Shown here: positions 16,862 to 25,680 of the stretch, one piece after another
Position numbering within the stretch: position 1 is the stretch's first letter
Layout: the number at the start of each line of letters is the position of its first letter
DNA from: Paludibacter sp. UBA6032
GTDB lineage: Bacteria > Bacteroidota > Bacteroidia > Bacteroidales > Paludibacteraceae
Direction: 5' to 3'
NCBI GenBank assembly: GCA_002427885.1
Contig: DIZI01000029.1
Location: forward strand, 1 to 36,938
Length of the DNA stretch: 36,938 bases
The notes under the pieces: generated by a model
Told to the model about the DNA's origin: nothing
Seen by the model: only the letters and a program-made list of their open reading frames with translations
Database searches by the model: none
Made by a program: the position numbers and the translations under genes

Positions 16862-17935
16862 ATGAATGCACTCTTAGGAATTTTGTTTCACTCCATCGGT
16901 GGATTTGCCTCCGGTAGTTTTTATATGCCTTTCAATAAGGTCAAAGGTTGGGCTTGGGAAAGTTTTTGGATAGTTGGGGGACTTTTTTCGTGGCTTATTG
17001 TGCCACCACTTGCTGCGTGGCTTACCATTCCTCATTTTACCGAAATTATTGCCAGCGCTTCTACACAAATTCTATATATCGTTTTTATACTCGGATTACT
17101 TTGGGGAATAGGTGGATTAACCTACGGTCTCGGCGTTCGATATTTGGGCATGTCGTTAGGCAACTCAGTGACACTTGGTTTTTGTGCTGCTTTTGGGTCT
17201 ACAGTTCCGGCAATTTATTATTCATTCTTTCCAAGTATAGGAAAAGTTTCTTTTACTGATATGCTTGCCAATCATGGGGGACAATTGGTTTTATTGGGAG
17301 TATTGGTTTGTATTATTGGTATCGCTATTTCAGGCAAAGCCGGAATAATGAAGGAAAAAGAACTTACTAAAGAACAACAAAAAGCCAGTGTGGCAGAGTT
17401 CAGTATGGTGAAAGGTTTAATTATTGCTGTTATATCAGGTATATTAAGTGCTTTCTTTAATTTCGGTCTTGAAGCAGGAAAGCCAATAGCTGAGGTAGCT
17501 ATGAAATCCCCAGATATGTTGTTTGAAGGATCAAGTCGTTTGTTTCAAAATAATGTTACTTATGTTGTTTTGCTTTGGGGTGGTCTTACAACCAACTTTA
17601 TCTGGACGACAATTTTAAGTCTGAAAAACAAATCGTATCGAAATTTTACAGATAAAAAAACACCGATTTCAAAAAATCTTATTTTCTCGGCAATGGCTGG
17701 TACTATTTGGTTTTTACAATTCTTCTTCTATGGTATGGGTGAAAGTAAATTAGGAAACGGTGCCAGTTCATGGATATTACATATGTCAACCATTATCCTT
17801 ACCGCCAACATGTGGGGTATTGTTCGTAAAGAGTGGACAGGGGTTTCTCCAAAAACAAAATGGACGATCACTACCGGAATTGCGGTAATTATTTTTTCGG
17901 TATTTTTAGTGGGTATTGGTAATTCTATTATGTAA
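16862..17935 (+). CDS. rhaT: L-rhamnose:H+ symporter
   Basis: An inner-membrane importer of the RhaT family in the drug/metabolite transporter fold, 357 residues with about 10 hydrophobic helices. The N-terminus GILFHSIGGFASGSFYMPF, GLLWGIGGLTYGLGVRYLGMSLG, SGILSAFFNFGLEAG and WFLQFFFYGMGESKLG are typical. It completes rhaB-rhaA-rhaT. The upstream gap has overlapping TTACAATTGTAA and CAATTGTAATTTG words but no clear promoter. Confidence 0.94.
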   Translation: MNALLGILFHSIGGFASGSFYMPFNKVKGWAWESFWIVGGLFSWLIVPPLAAWLTIPHFTEIIASASTQILYIVFILGLLWGIGGLTYGLGVRYLGMSLGNSVTLGFCAAFGSTVPAIYYSFFPSIGKVSFTDMLANHGGQLVLLGVLVCIIGIAISGKAGIMKEKELTKEQQKASVAEFSMVKGLIIAVISGILSAFFNFGLEAGKPIAEVAMKSPDMLFEGSSRLFQNNVTYVVLLWGGLTTNFIWTTILSLKNKSYRNFTDKKTPISKNLIFSAMAGTIWFLQFFFYGMGESKLGNGASSWILHMSTIILTANMWGIVRKEWTGVSPKTKWTITTGIAVIIFSVFLVGIGNSIM

Positions 17936-17979
17936 AAAATCGATTGAGGATTCGAAACTTCAATCGTAAAAAAATAATG

Positions 17980-18019
17980 AATACTTGTTGTTTCAATTTC
18001 TATTGAAATAACAAGTATT
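17980..18019 (+). terminator. Strong hairpin after rhaT
   Basis: AATACTTGTTGTTTCAAT (17980-17997) pairs with ATTGAAATAACAAGTATT (18002-18019) over a 4-base loop, an 18-bp stem with one mismatch. No T tract follows, so it may be a processing or 3'-end stabilising hairpin rather than a classical terminator. A smaller CCTG/CAGG hairpin follows at about 18037-18050. Confidence 0.5.
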
Positions 18020-18070
18020 TGAAATGTATAACTTGTCCTGTTTTAGCAGGTCAAATAAAATTGTAAAATC

Positions 18071-19417
18071 ATGGCTGTAGTTGTTATTCTGCCCAAACAA
18101 GGGCAATCGGTTGAAAGTTGTATCATTACTGAAATCAAAAAGAAAAAAGGTGATGCAGTAAAAAAAGGAGATATATTATTTACCTACGAAACTGATAAAG
18201 CAACATTCGAAGAAGAATCTCCTGCTGATGGCGTTGTACTTGAATCTTTTTACAAGGATGGTGACGAAGTTCCTGTCTTGTTGAACATGATGATAATAGG
18301 TCAACCCGGAGAAGATTATACAAGTTTGTCAGGAGGAGAAGTAAGTGGTAAGGAGCAAGAGGTAAGTATCTCTAAAACAGAAGAACCGATAAAAGAGGAA
18401 ACAGTTCCGGTAGCTGTAGTTCCAACTCAACACTCAGGACTCAATACTCAGAACTCTTCTTTCATTTCTCCCCGTGCCAAAAGTCTTGCAGCAAAAAAAG
18501 CAATAGATGTGAATCAAATAACCGGTTCGGGGCCTAAAGGACGTGTGATCGAAAAAGATATTCAGGCAGCGTTGGAAAGCCGTCCGAAAATGACTCCGCT
18601 TGCAAAGCAAATTGCAACACAAGATAATATCCAACCTCAGGGTGCCGGCTCGGGATTAGCCGGAACAGCTAAATCTACAGACTTACTTACTCCTGCCAAT
18701 GCAGTTTACGGTGTGGATTACGAAGATAAAAAATTGTCGAATATGCGGAAACTCATCGCGAAAGCGATGCATTCTTCGCTTCAGAATTCGGCACAGCTTA
18801 CTCACCATCTGGGTGCCGATGCACGTCAGATATTGGCACTTCGTAAAAAAGTAAAAGCTGCAATGGATGCCGGTACGCTGACAACCAATATCACACTAAA
18901 CGACATGGTTTGTTTTGCCGTAGTTAAAGCGTTGAAAAAATATCCAAATGCCAATTCACATTTTCTGGGTGAATCGATGCGTTTGTTCAACAAGGTTCAT
19001 TTGGGACTGGCAGTCGATACTGATCGTGGATTGATGGTTCCGGCTGTGCGTAATGCCGATGATTTATCAATCTTTGGTTTGGCAAATCAATTGAAAGAAG
19101 TAGCCAACAGCTGTAAAAAAGGAGCTATTTCTCCTGAATTACTGGCTGCCGAAGCGGCAACGTTTACCGTTTCAAACCTTGGAGCCTACGGTGTAGAAAT
19201 GTTTACTCCGGTTATCAATCTACCACAATCGGCAATTCTGGGTGTAAACACCATTGTTCCGCGTCCGAAAGATTTGGGTGATGGTGTTTATGCATTTGTC
19301 CCTTATATCGGATTAAGTTTGACTTACGATCACCGTGCATTGGATGGTGGCGAAGCAACACGCTTTTTGAAACAAATTGCGGTGGAGATTGAAACATTAG
19401 AACTGGATATTTTTTAG
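18071..19417 (+). CDS. Dihydrolipoamide acyltransferase (E2) of a 2-oxoacid/ketol dehydrogenase complex
   Basis: The core subunit that carries the acyl group from E1 to CoA. One N-terminal lipoyl domain (residues 1-80) with the lipoylated lysine K43 in ETDKATFEEES; an acidic, proline-rich linker; a peripheral-subunit-binding domain (about 131-168, SPRAKSLAAKKAIDVNQITG); and a catalytic domain ending in DHRALDGG with H421 and D425. The 448-residue size is normal. The linker (around 18424-18458) is encoded by a repetitive ACTCAACACTCAGG-like text that looks like a dispersed repeat. E3 and E1 follow. Substrate class (pyruvate, branched-chain acid, acetoin) cannot be read from E2 alone. Confidence 0.9.
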   Translation: MAVVVILPKQGQSVESCIITEIKKKKGDAVKKGDILFTYETDKATFEEESPADGVVLESFYKDGDEVPVLLNMMIIGQPGEDYTSLSGGEVSGKEQEVSISKTEEPIKEETVPVAVVPTQHSGLNTQNSSFISPRAKSLAAKKAIDVNQITGSGPKGRVIEKDIQAALESRPKMTPLAKQIATQDNIQPQGAGSGLAGTAKSTDLLTPANAVYGVDYEDKKLSNMRKLIAKAMHSSLQNSAQLTHHLGADARQILALRKKVKAAMDAGTLTTNITLNDMVCFAVVKALKKYPNANSHFLGESMRLFNKVHLGLAVDTDRGLMVPAVRNADDLSIFGLANQLKEVANSCKKGAISPELLAAEAATFTVSNLGAYGVEMFTPVINLPQSAILGVNTIVPRPKDLGDGVYAFVPYIGLSLTYDHRALDGGEATRFLKQIAVEIETLELDIF

Positions 19418-19421
19418 ACAA

Positions 19422-19641
19422 AACAACCCCTAACCCCTAAAGGGGAACAAAGTTACTTTTGTCTGCAAATAACACAAGTTGCTTTTATTAAATTGGGTTG
19501 AGGAAATTATTGTAACTTTGCAATAGTTTATTCAATTGGACGATATTATCGTATGGCTGAATAAATTAATTTTAGAGATAGATTTTAAATAATTAATCAA
19601 AACGAAGTAATCCAGTTCCCCTTTAGGGGTTAGGGGTCGTT
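19422..19641. repeat. Inverted-repeat-bounded element between E2 and E3 genes
   Basis: The left end AACAACCCCTAACCCCTAAA (19422-19441, continuing GGGGAAC to 19448) and the right end (19615-19641) are reverse complements over 27 bases with one mismatch. The element fills the gap almost exactly, and each arm can also fold on itself (CCCCTAAAGGGG). It contains a TAACTTTG -7 box (19513-19520). No transposase; MITE-like. Confidence 0.75.
19513..19520 (+). promoter_or_regulatory. -7 box for the E3 gene, inside the inverted-repeat element
   Basis: TAACTTTG matches TAnnTTTG; a TTG (19493-19495) lies 17 bases upstream as a possible -33. Faces the E3 gene starting at 19658. Confidence 0.45.
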
Positions 19642-19657
19642 TTTAATATGTTTATCA

Positions 19658-21013
19658 ATGTTTGACTTAATTATAATCGGTGGTGGACCTGCCGGATACG
19701 TTGCTGCTGAAAGAGCAGGGCATAAAGGACTTTCAGTAGTTCTGTTTGAAAAGAAAGCCATGGGTGGTGTTTGTCTTAACGAAGGTTGTATCCCGACCAA
19801 AACCATGCTTTACAGTGCAAAAACTTACGAAAATGCGTTGCACGGTGATAAATACGGTATTTATGGCGACAACATCCGTTTTGATTACGGTAAAATTGTT
19901 GCCCGCAAAAATAAAGTGGTTAAAAAACTGGTTGCCGGTGTGGAAAGCAAAATGAAATTGCACCATGTAACCGTGATCAAAGGCGAAGCCATGATTCAGG
20001 GACGCAGTCCGAAAGGCGTGGAAATAACTTGTGAAGGTGAGACTTACCTTGGAACAAATTTATTGATTTGTACCGGTTCGGAAGCTTTTGTTCCTCCTAT
20101 TCCCGGATTGGCCGAAGCAGGCGATATCATTCTGACCAACCGCGAGATTCTAGAGCTTAAAGAACAACCCAAATCGTTGGTCGTTATTGGTGGCGGTGTG
20201 ATTGGGATGGAATTTGCCAGTTTCTACAACAGCCTTGGAACGAAAGTAACCATCGTGGAAATGTTACCTGAGATTTTGGGCAATAACGATTTTGAAATCT
20301 CGGCCATGTTACGTGATATTTACAGCAAAAAAGGTATTGACTATAATCTGAATGCCAAAGTGGTAAAAATTGAGGGTAACAAAGTGATTTTCGAAAAAGA
20401 CGGACAAACAGAAACCATCGAAGGCGAAAAGATCTTGGTAAGCGTTGGACGTCGTCCAATCACCACAGGCTTTGGTCTGGAGAATCTGAACGTGGAATTA
20501 TTCAAAGGAGGCATTAAAACCGACGAAAAAATGCGTACCAATGTGCCGAATGTATTTGCGGCAGGTGATGTTACCGGATTCTCATTATTGGCACATACTG
20601 CCAGCAGAGAAGGGGAAGTAGTGGTAAATAACCTTACCGGAAGAAGTGACGTAATGCGTTATAATGCCATTCCGGGTGTTGTTTATACTAACCCCGAAGT
20701 GGCAGGAGTTGGTGAAACAGAAGAATCGGCCAAAGCAAAAGGGATTGCCTATAAAATGGCAAAATTACCCATGGCATATGCCGGACGTTTTATTGCCGAA
20801 AACGAAGGTGGAAGCGGACTTTGTAAAGTGCTGATCGGAGAAAAATATGGCGAAGTAATAGGCGTTCACATGTTGGGAAATCCTTCAAGCGAAATGATCT
20901 ACGGAGCCTGTATAGCTATCGAACAGGAAATGACATTGTCAGAAATGCAGGAAGTGGTATTCCCGCATCCAACCGTTAGCGAGATATTTAAAGAAACGAT
21001 ATTTTCGTTTTAA
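19658..21013 (+). CDS. lpdA: Dihydrolipoyl dehydrogenase (E3)
   Basis: The FAD enzyme that reoxidises the lipoyl arm of E2 with NAD+. FAD-binding GGGPAGYVAA is at 8-17, the redox disulfide C39/C44 in GGVCLNEGCIPTK, the NAD-binding GGGVIGMEFAS in the middle, AAGDV before the interface domain, and the catalytic H437/E442 in HPTVSE at the C-terminus. The 451-residue length is slightly short of the usual 460-480, with no missing block. Part of the E2-E3-E1 set. Confidence 0.95.
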   Translation: MFDLIIIGGGPAGYVAAERAGHKGLSVVLFEKKAMGGVCLNEGCIPTKTMLYSAKTYENALHGDKYGIYGDNIRFDYGKIVARKNKVVKKLVAGVESKMKLHHVTVIKGEAMIQGRSPKGVEITCEGETYLGTNLLICTGSEAFVPPIPGLAEAGDIILTNREILELKEQPKSLVVIGGGVIGMEFASFYNSLGTKVTIVEMLPEILGNNDFEISAMLRDIYSKKGIDYNLNAKVVKIEGNKVIFEKDGQTETIEGEKILVSVGRRPITTGFGLENLNVELFKGGIKTDEKMRTNVPNVFAAGDVTGFSLLAHTASREGEVVVNNLTGRSDVMRYNAIPGVVYTNPEVAGVGETEESAKAKGIAYKMAKLPMAYAGRFIAENEGGSGLCKVLIGEKYGEVIGVHMLGNPSSEMIYGACIAIEQEMTLSEMQEVVFPHPTVSEIFKETIFSF

Positions 21014-21018
21014 AACAG

Positions 21019-21142
21019 TTATTTGCCCTTCGGGTGTTATTCACTTCGTGTTATTTGTTTCACGTTATTCAACAATGAACAAATAACGACGAAGTCAAAT
21101 AACGAACAATAACGACGAAGTCAAATAACAATTGAATAACAA
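21019..21142. repeat. Inverted and tandem repeats between E3 and E1 genes
   Basis: The left arm (about 21021-21070, with GTTATTCACTTCGTGTTATT) is complementary to two tandem copies of ATAACGACGAAGTCAAATAA at 21085-21104 and 21111-21130 (26-bp period). The right end reaches to within about 20 bases of the E1 ATG at 21163. Confidence 0.65.
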
Positions 21143-21162
21143 ACAAATAAACCAAAATAACA

Positions 21163-23622
21163 ATGCCAAAAGTACAATTCATTGATCCGGCTGATGTGCG
21201 CAAACCGGGTTTTGTGGAATTTCAACCGATTCCAGTAAATCAATATCAAAAAACCGTCAAGGACGAAAAAGGAAACTTTACGAACGTGGAATTCAAAGAA
21301 ATCTATCATGATATGGTGTTGATTCGCGAGTTCGAAACCATGATTAACCTCATCAAAACCAAAGGTGAATACAACGGAACTCCGTACAATCACCCCGGCC
21401 CAGCCCACTTGTCCATCGGACAGGAATCGGCAGCAGTTGGTATGGCGTGGACTTTGACCGTTGACGATTACATTTTCGGTAGCCACCGTTCGCATGGTGA
21501 AATCCTCGCCAAAGGGATGTCGGCAATTCACAAACTGGACGACAAGCAATTGACAGGCATTATGGAATCGTTCTTCGAAGGTGCTGTATTGAACGTGGTA
21601 AAAAAAGATTTTATAGGGACAACCAAAGAACTGGCCCGACGCTTCCTCGTTTACGGAACATTGGCTGAAATATTTGCCCGTTCAACCGGTTTCAACCGTG
21701 GTTTGGGTGGATCGATGCATGCTTTCTTCACACCATTTGGTGTTTACCCCAACAATGCCCTGGTAGGTGGTTCGGGTGATATAGCCGTGGGTGCAGCTTT
21801 GTACAAAAAGGTAAACCGTCAGAAAGGACTGGTTGTTGCCAATATCGGGGACGCTTCTATGGCTTGCGGACCGGTTTGGGAAGGAATGAATTTTGCTTCT
21901 ATGGATCAGTTCCACCAACTTTGGGAAGGCGATATGAAAGGTGGCTTACCCATTATTATCAATATTATGAACAACCAGTATGGTATGGGCGGACAAACTG
22001 CCGGCGAAACCATGGGTTACGATATTGCAGCCCGTATAGGGGCCGGTGTGAATCCGGAACAAATGCATGCCGAGCGTGTTGACGGATACAATCCGTTGGC
22101 TGTAATTGACGCTTACAAACGTAAACGCGTAATACTTGAAGAAAAACGCGGTCCGGTTCTACTGGACGTTTTGACTTACCGTTACAGCGGACACAGCCCA
22201 TCGGATGCATCTTCGTATCGTTCCAAAGAAGAAGTGGAAGCCTGGGAAGCACAGGATTGTATCGCTTCTTACGGAAATCAATTGATAGAAGCTGGTGAAG
22301 CTACTCAGACCGATTTGGATGCTACCTGGGCTGATGTAAAAACATTGGTATATGATATGTTTCTGAAATCGATTGACGATGCCGTTTCTCCACGTATGAC
22401 CAATGCACAAATTATTGGTGATATGATGTTCTCGAACGGTTCGGTGGATTCTTTCTCAACGGCCAAACCGGATGTTTTGATGTCATTGGAAGAAAACTCA
22501 CGTGTTAAGAAAATTGCCAGCAAAGAACGTTTTGCTTTCGATGCCGATGGAAAACCATTCAGCAAGATGAAACAATTCCAGTTGCGCGACGGTATTTTCG
22601 AAGCCATGATGCACCGTTTTTATCAGGATGCGTCATTGATAGCTTACGGTGAAGAAAACCGTGACTGGGGTGGAGCCTTTGCCGTTTATGGCGGTATGAC
22701 CGAAGCTTTACCTTATCACCGTTTGTTCAATTCGCCGATTGCCGAAGCGTCTATCGTGGGTACTGCCATTGGTTACGCCATGTGCGGAGGCCGTGTGGTT
22801 CCTGAAATTATGTATTGCGACTTTCTGGGTCGTTGCGGCGACGAGGTATTCAACCAAATGCCTAAATGGCAATCGATGAGTGGTAATGTATTGAAAATGC
22901 CTATCACATTGCGTGTTTCGGTAGGTTCAAAATACGGTGCGCAACACTCACAGGACTGGACTTCGTTGGTAACTCAGATTCCGGGATTAAAAGTTTGTTT
23001 CCCGGTAACTCCTTACGATGCCAAAGGCTTGATGAACTCGGCTTTGCAGGGAACCGATCCGGTTGTTTACTTTGAAAGCCAGCGTATCTACGAAATTGGA
23101 GAACAATTCCACACAGGCGGCGTACCCGAAGGTTACTACGAAATTCCATTTGGTGAACCGGATGTAAAAAAAGAAGGAAAAGACATTACCTTCCTAACCG
23201 TTGGTCACACCTTATATCCCGCTTTGAAAGCAGCGCAGGAACTGGAAGAAAAATACGGCATGAGTGCAGAGGTAATTGATGCACGCTCGCTGGTTCCATT
23301 CAACTACGAAAAAGTGATTGAATCGGTAAAGAAAACAGGTAAAATCATTGTGGCAGGCGACGCTTGTACTCGCGGTTCGTTCCTCACCGACTTTGCAGCC
23401 AACATTAGCACCCTTTGCTTCGACTACCTTGATGCTCCGGTTTGTGTGCTTGGTTCACGTAACTGGATTACACCGGCCTACGAACTGGAAGAATCCTTCT
23501 TTCCCCAAGTTAGCTGGTTCCTCGATATGGTTCATGAACGTATTCAACCTTTGGCCGGTTATGTTTCGGGTCAGAATTTTACCGATGCCGAGTTTATCCG
23601 GAGATCGAAATTGGGAGTATAA
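21163..23622 (+). CDS. Fused alpha-beta thiamine-diphosphate dehydrogenase (E1)
   Basis: The E1 of the complex: decarboxylates or cleaves its substrate on thiamine diphosphate and acylates E2. Residues 1 to about 430 are the alpha part (GPAHLSIGQESAAVG, GSHRSHGEILAKG, GLGGSMHAFF, thiamine motif G229-D230 to N270-N271). Residues from about 465 to 819 are the beta part, with GEENRDWGGAF, IAEASIVGTAIGYA and the catalytic-type H595 in GAQHSQ. Oddities: the thiamine motif is GDAS instead of GDG and its D-to-N spacing (40) is longer than the usual just under 30; a block of extra residues precedes GLGGSMH. It is therefore a divergent subfamily, not plainly PDH, BCKDH or AcoAB. Confidence 0.88.
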   Translation: MPKVQFIDPADVRKPGFVEFQPIPVNQYQKTVKDEKGNFTNVEFKEIYHDMVLIREFETMINLIKTKGEYNGTPYNHPGPAHLSIGQESAAVGMAWTLTVDDYIFGSHRSHGEILAKGMSAIHKLDDKQLTGIMESFFEGAVLNVVKKDFIGTTKELARRFLVYGTLAEIFARSTGFNRGLGGSMHAFFTPFGVYPNNALVGGSGDIAVGAALYKKVNRQKGLVVANIGDASMACGPVWEGMNFASMDQFHQLWEGDMKGGLPIIINIMNNQYGMGGQTAGETMGYDIAARIGAGVNPEQMHAERVDGYNPLAVIDAYKRKRVILEEKRGPVLLDVLTYRYSGHSPSDASSYRSKEEVEAWEAQDCIASYGNQLIEAGEATQTDLDATWADVKTLVYDMFLKSIDDAVSPRMTNAQIIGDMMFSNGSVDSFSTAKPDVLMSLEENSRVKKIASKERFAFDADGKPFSKMKQFQLRDGIFEAMMHRFYQDASLIAYGEENRDWGGAFAVYGGMTEALPYHRLFNSPIAEASIVGTAIGYAMCGGRVVPEIMYCDFLGRCGDEVFNQMPKWQSMSGNVLKMPITLRVSVGSKYGAQHSQDWTSLVTQIPGLKVCFPVTPYDAKGLMNSALQGTDPVVYFESQRIYEIGEQFHTGGVPEGYYEIPFGEPDVKKEGKDITFLTVGHTLYPALKAAQELEEKYGMSAEVIDARSLVPFNYEKVIESVKKTGKIIVAGDACTRGSFLTDFAANISTLCFDYLDAPVCVLGSRNWITPAYELEESFFPQVSWFLDMVHERIQPLAGYVSGQNFTDAEFIRRSKLGV

Positions 23623-23630
23623 TTTAATAT

Positions 23631-23712
23631 TTAACCACTAAGGCACTGAGACCACTTAGATTCACAATCCTTTTTTAGTGTTTCTTTGTGTCCTTAGTGC
23701 CTTGGTGGTTGA
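23631..23712. repeat. Long inverted repeat after the E1 gene
   Basis: TTAACCACTAAGGCACTGAG (23631-23650) pairs with about 23688-23712 (GTGTCCTTAGTGCCTTGGTG and onward). The whole can fold into a stem-loop of about 80 nt. The wording AACCACTAAGGCACT/AGTGCCTTGGTGGTT is a type I recall as a dispersed intergenic repeat in many genomes; no search was possible. Confidence 0.65.
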
Positions 23713-23760
23713 TTTTATAAGAAATCTTTATGCAAAGACCCAATAATAAACCGTTGAAGC

Positions 23761-23941
23761 TTCTACAACTTGTAGAAGTACAAAAAGAGTTCCCGTGGAG
23801 GTTCTACAGATTGTAGATTAACCAACGGAACACTTGAGAAGGTTCTACAAATTGTAGTTGGATGAAAACAGTACCGTTGGTACTTCTACAGATTGTAGAT
23901 TAACGAATGAGAGTCTGTTGGACATTCTACAAATTGTAGAC
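23761..23941. repeat. 41-bp-period palindromic array 1 (TTCTACA...TTGTAGA)
   Basis: Five copies of a palindrome start at 23761, 23802, 23843, 23884 and 23925, exactly 41 bp apart. Consensus TTCTACARATTGTAGAT, 17 bp with an odd centre; the first copy is a perfect palindrome. Spacers are 24 bases, AG-rich, mostly different but with a loosely shared CCGTTGGA-like end before each copy. The array fills the gap between the E1 gene and the DUF2059-like gene. No ORF or cas gene is associated. Confidence 0.9.
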
Positions 23942-23983
23942 GAATAAATAGTATTCAAATTAATCTTAAATACAATTGAAATC

Positions 23984-24463
23984 ATGAAAAAATCAATCTT
24001 TCTATTACTGTTAAGCGTGTGTTTCTTTTTGACTGGATTTGCTCAAACAACCAAACAAGAGTCTATCAAAGAACTAATTCATATCATGAGAAATGACTCC
24101 ATGATGAATAAGACTATAGATTCAATGATCCCTGTAATGGTTAATCAAATGCAATCGCAAATGAAAGACTCAACAGCCAAGGCCAGGTCTATGGAAATTG
24201 CCACGATGGCTATGGAATCGGCAAAAGAAATGATGCCAAAAATGATGGATGAAATGGCTACGAGCTATGATAAATACTTTACGGAACAAGAAATTAAGGA
24301 CTTTATTACTTTTTATAATACACCTGCCGGTCAGAAATATATCAGTGTTATGCCCGAAATGATGAAAGATTTGATGGGAAATATGATGAAAAATTACATT
24401 CCGGAGATGAAAAAATCAATGGATGCGAAAATGGAAGCACTAAAGAAAAAAGAAAAAAAATAA
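23984..24463 (+). CDS. Secreted DUF2059-like protein
   Basis: A 159-residue protein with a signal peptide (MKKSIFLLLLSVCFFLTGFA, cleavage before QTT). The rest is helical and methionine-rich, with EQEIKDFITFYNTPAGQKYISVMPEMM, the recognisable DUF2059 block (F-x-S/T-P-x-G), and a lysine-rich tail. Function of the family is unknown; it is usually periplasmic. It lies between the E1 gene and the PHP gene, after the 41-bp array, and has no evident enzymatic link with either. Confidence 0.75.
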   Translation: MKKSIFLLLLSVCFFLTGFAQTTKQESIKELIHIMRNDSMMNKTIDSMIPVMVNQMQSQMKDSTAKARSMEIATMAMESAKEMMPKMMDEMATSYDKYFTEQEIKDFITFYNTPAGQKYISVMPEMMKDLMGNMMKNYIPEMKKSMDAKMEALKKKEKK

Positions 24464-24522
24464 CTTATATATAACTTTAAACTCCCGATGTTCCCCTTTA
24501 GGGGCAAGCGGTTATATTTATC

Positions 24523-25680
24523 ATGAAAATAACAAAAGTAAACGCACACCTCCACACACCTTACTCGTTCAGCGCGTTTAAGGATGTAAATCAAGCACTC
24601 GACATGGCTGTAGCCGAAGGTGTAAAAGTGATGGGGATAAATGATTTTTATACCACTGCCGGCTACGAAGCCTGGGCAACCGGTTGCAAGGCACGCGGCT
24701 TGTATCCGTTGTTCAATATAGAGTTTATCAGTCTGAACGAAGCCGATCAAAAAGCAGGTTTGCGGGTGAACGATCCCGGAAATCCCGGTCGTACCTATCT
24801 GAGCGGCAAAGGACTTTCGTATCCTTTCCAGTTGGCTGAGCCTTTTGCTACTCAGTTGGCGGAAGTCACAGCCGAAGCTAATGCACAGGTGGAAGCAATG
24901 TGTGGCAAAGTAAATGAAATCCTTGCTGCAAACAATGCCGGTTTCACGCTCGACTTCGAATGGATTAAAAAAGACCTCACCAAAGGTTCTATCCGCGAAC
25001 GTCATTTAGCCAAAGCATTGCGCATGAAAGTATATGAGGCTTGCGGAAACGATGAAATAAAAATCAAAGAACTCTTTGAAAAACTTTTTGCCGGAAAAGA
25101 ATTGAAATCGGGTATCAACGATATTGCCGGAGTGGAAAACGAAATACGTGGAAACCTCCTCAAAGCGGGTGGGGGCGCATTTGTTCCCGAAGATCCGAAA
25201 GCATTCTTGCCTATGCAAACCGTTTGCGATATTATCGTGGCGGGCGGCGGCATACCAACCTATCCGTTCCTGGCCGATGATGCCAAAGGGGGTTATACCG
25301 ATTTTGAAGGTGATCTGGAAAAAGTGGCCAGGCAATTGACCGAACGTGGTTTCCATTCTGTGGAATTTATCACTACCCGAAATAGTGTGGAACTGCTGGA
25401 GAAATACGCCAGTTATTTGCACGACCAGGGTTTTGTGGTAACATTCGGTAGCGAACACAACACGCCCGCCATGGAACCCATTGAGCTTTTTGCACGTAAC
25501 AGCACGCCCCTCACCGACCGTTTAATGCAAATCAACTACGAAGGTGTTTGCGTGGTGGCTGCCCATCAACATTTGGTGGCACAGGGACTGCGAGGTTATG
25601 TCGATGCAAAAGGACAAGCGGACAGAAGCAAAAGGGCGGAGTTTATAAAACTGGGAGATGAACTAATAACAGCCCCCTAA
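24523..25680 (+). CDS. PHP-domain metal-dependent hydrolase-like protein
   Basis: A 385-residue protein of the PHP fold. N-terminal HxH is H9/H11 (NAHLHTPYS), followed by D41 (GINDFYTTAGY), a glutamate in FNIEF, and H312 in GSEHNTP near the C-terminus. The usual histidine after the GG-x-P strand is absent: the sequence reads GGGIPTYPF. PHP proteins are phosphoesterases acting on phosphosugars, histidinol phosphate or nucleic acids. Nothing suggests DNA polymerase or HisK context. Placement between dehydrogenase complex and aldolase genes suggests a sugar-phosphate substrate, which is inference. Its stop codon lies inside the left arm of an inverted repeat. Confidence 0.75.
   Translation: MKITKVNAHLHTPYSFSAFKDVNQALDMAVAEGVKVMGINDFYTTAGYEAWATGCKARGLYPLFNIEFISLNEADQKAGLRVNDPGNPGRTYLSGKGLSYPFQLAEPFATQLAEVTAEANAQVEAMCGKVNEILAANNAGFTLDFEWIKKDLTKGSIRERHLAKALRMKVYEACGNDEIKIKELFEKLFAGKELKSGINDIAGVENEIRGNLLKAGGGAFVPEDPKAFLPMQTVCDIIVAGGGIPTYPFLADDAKGGYTDFEGDLEKVARQLTERGFHSVEFITTRNSVELLEKYASYLHDQGFVVTFGSEHNTPAMEPIELFARNSTPLTDRLMQINYEGVCVVAAHQHLVAQGLRGYVDAKGQADRSKRAEFIKLGDELITAP

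Noticed and set aside
21121..21549. 142-residue minus-strand ORF over the start of the E1 gene
   Set aside because: Antisense to a conserved E1 region and includes the intergenic repeats.
23761..23941. CRISPR array
   Set aside because: Repeats of 17 bp and spacers of 24 bases are too short, repeats vary in the centre and flanks, and there is no cas gene in the window.
24394..25005. 203-residue minus-strand ORF overlapping the PHP gene
   Set aside because: Shadow of the PHP coding frame, which has clear family motifs; the antisense product has none.
25006..25458. 150-residue minus-strand ORF inside the PHP gene
   Set aside because: Antisense shadow without motifs.
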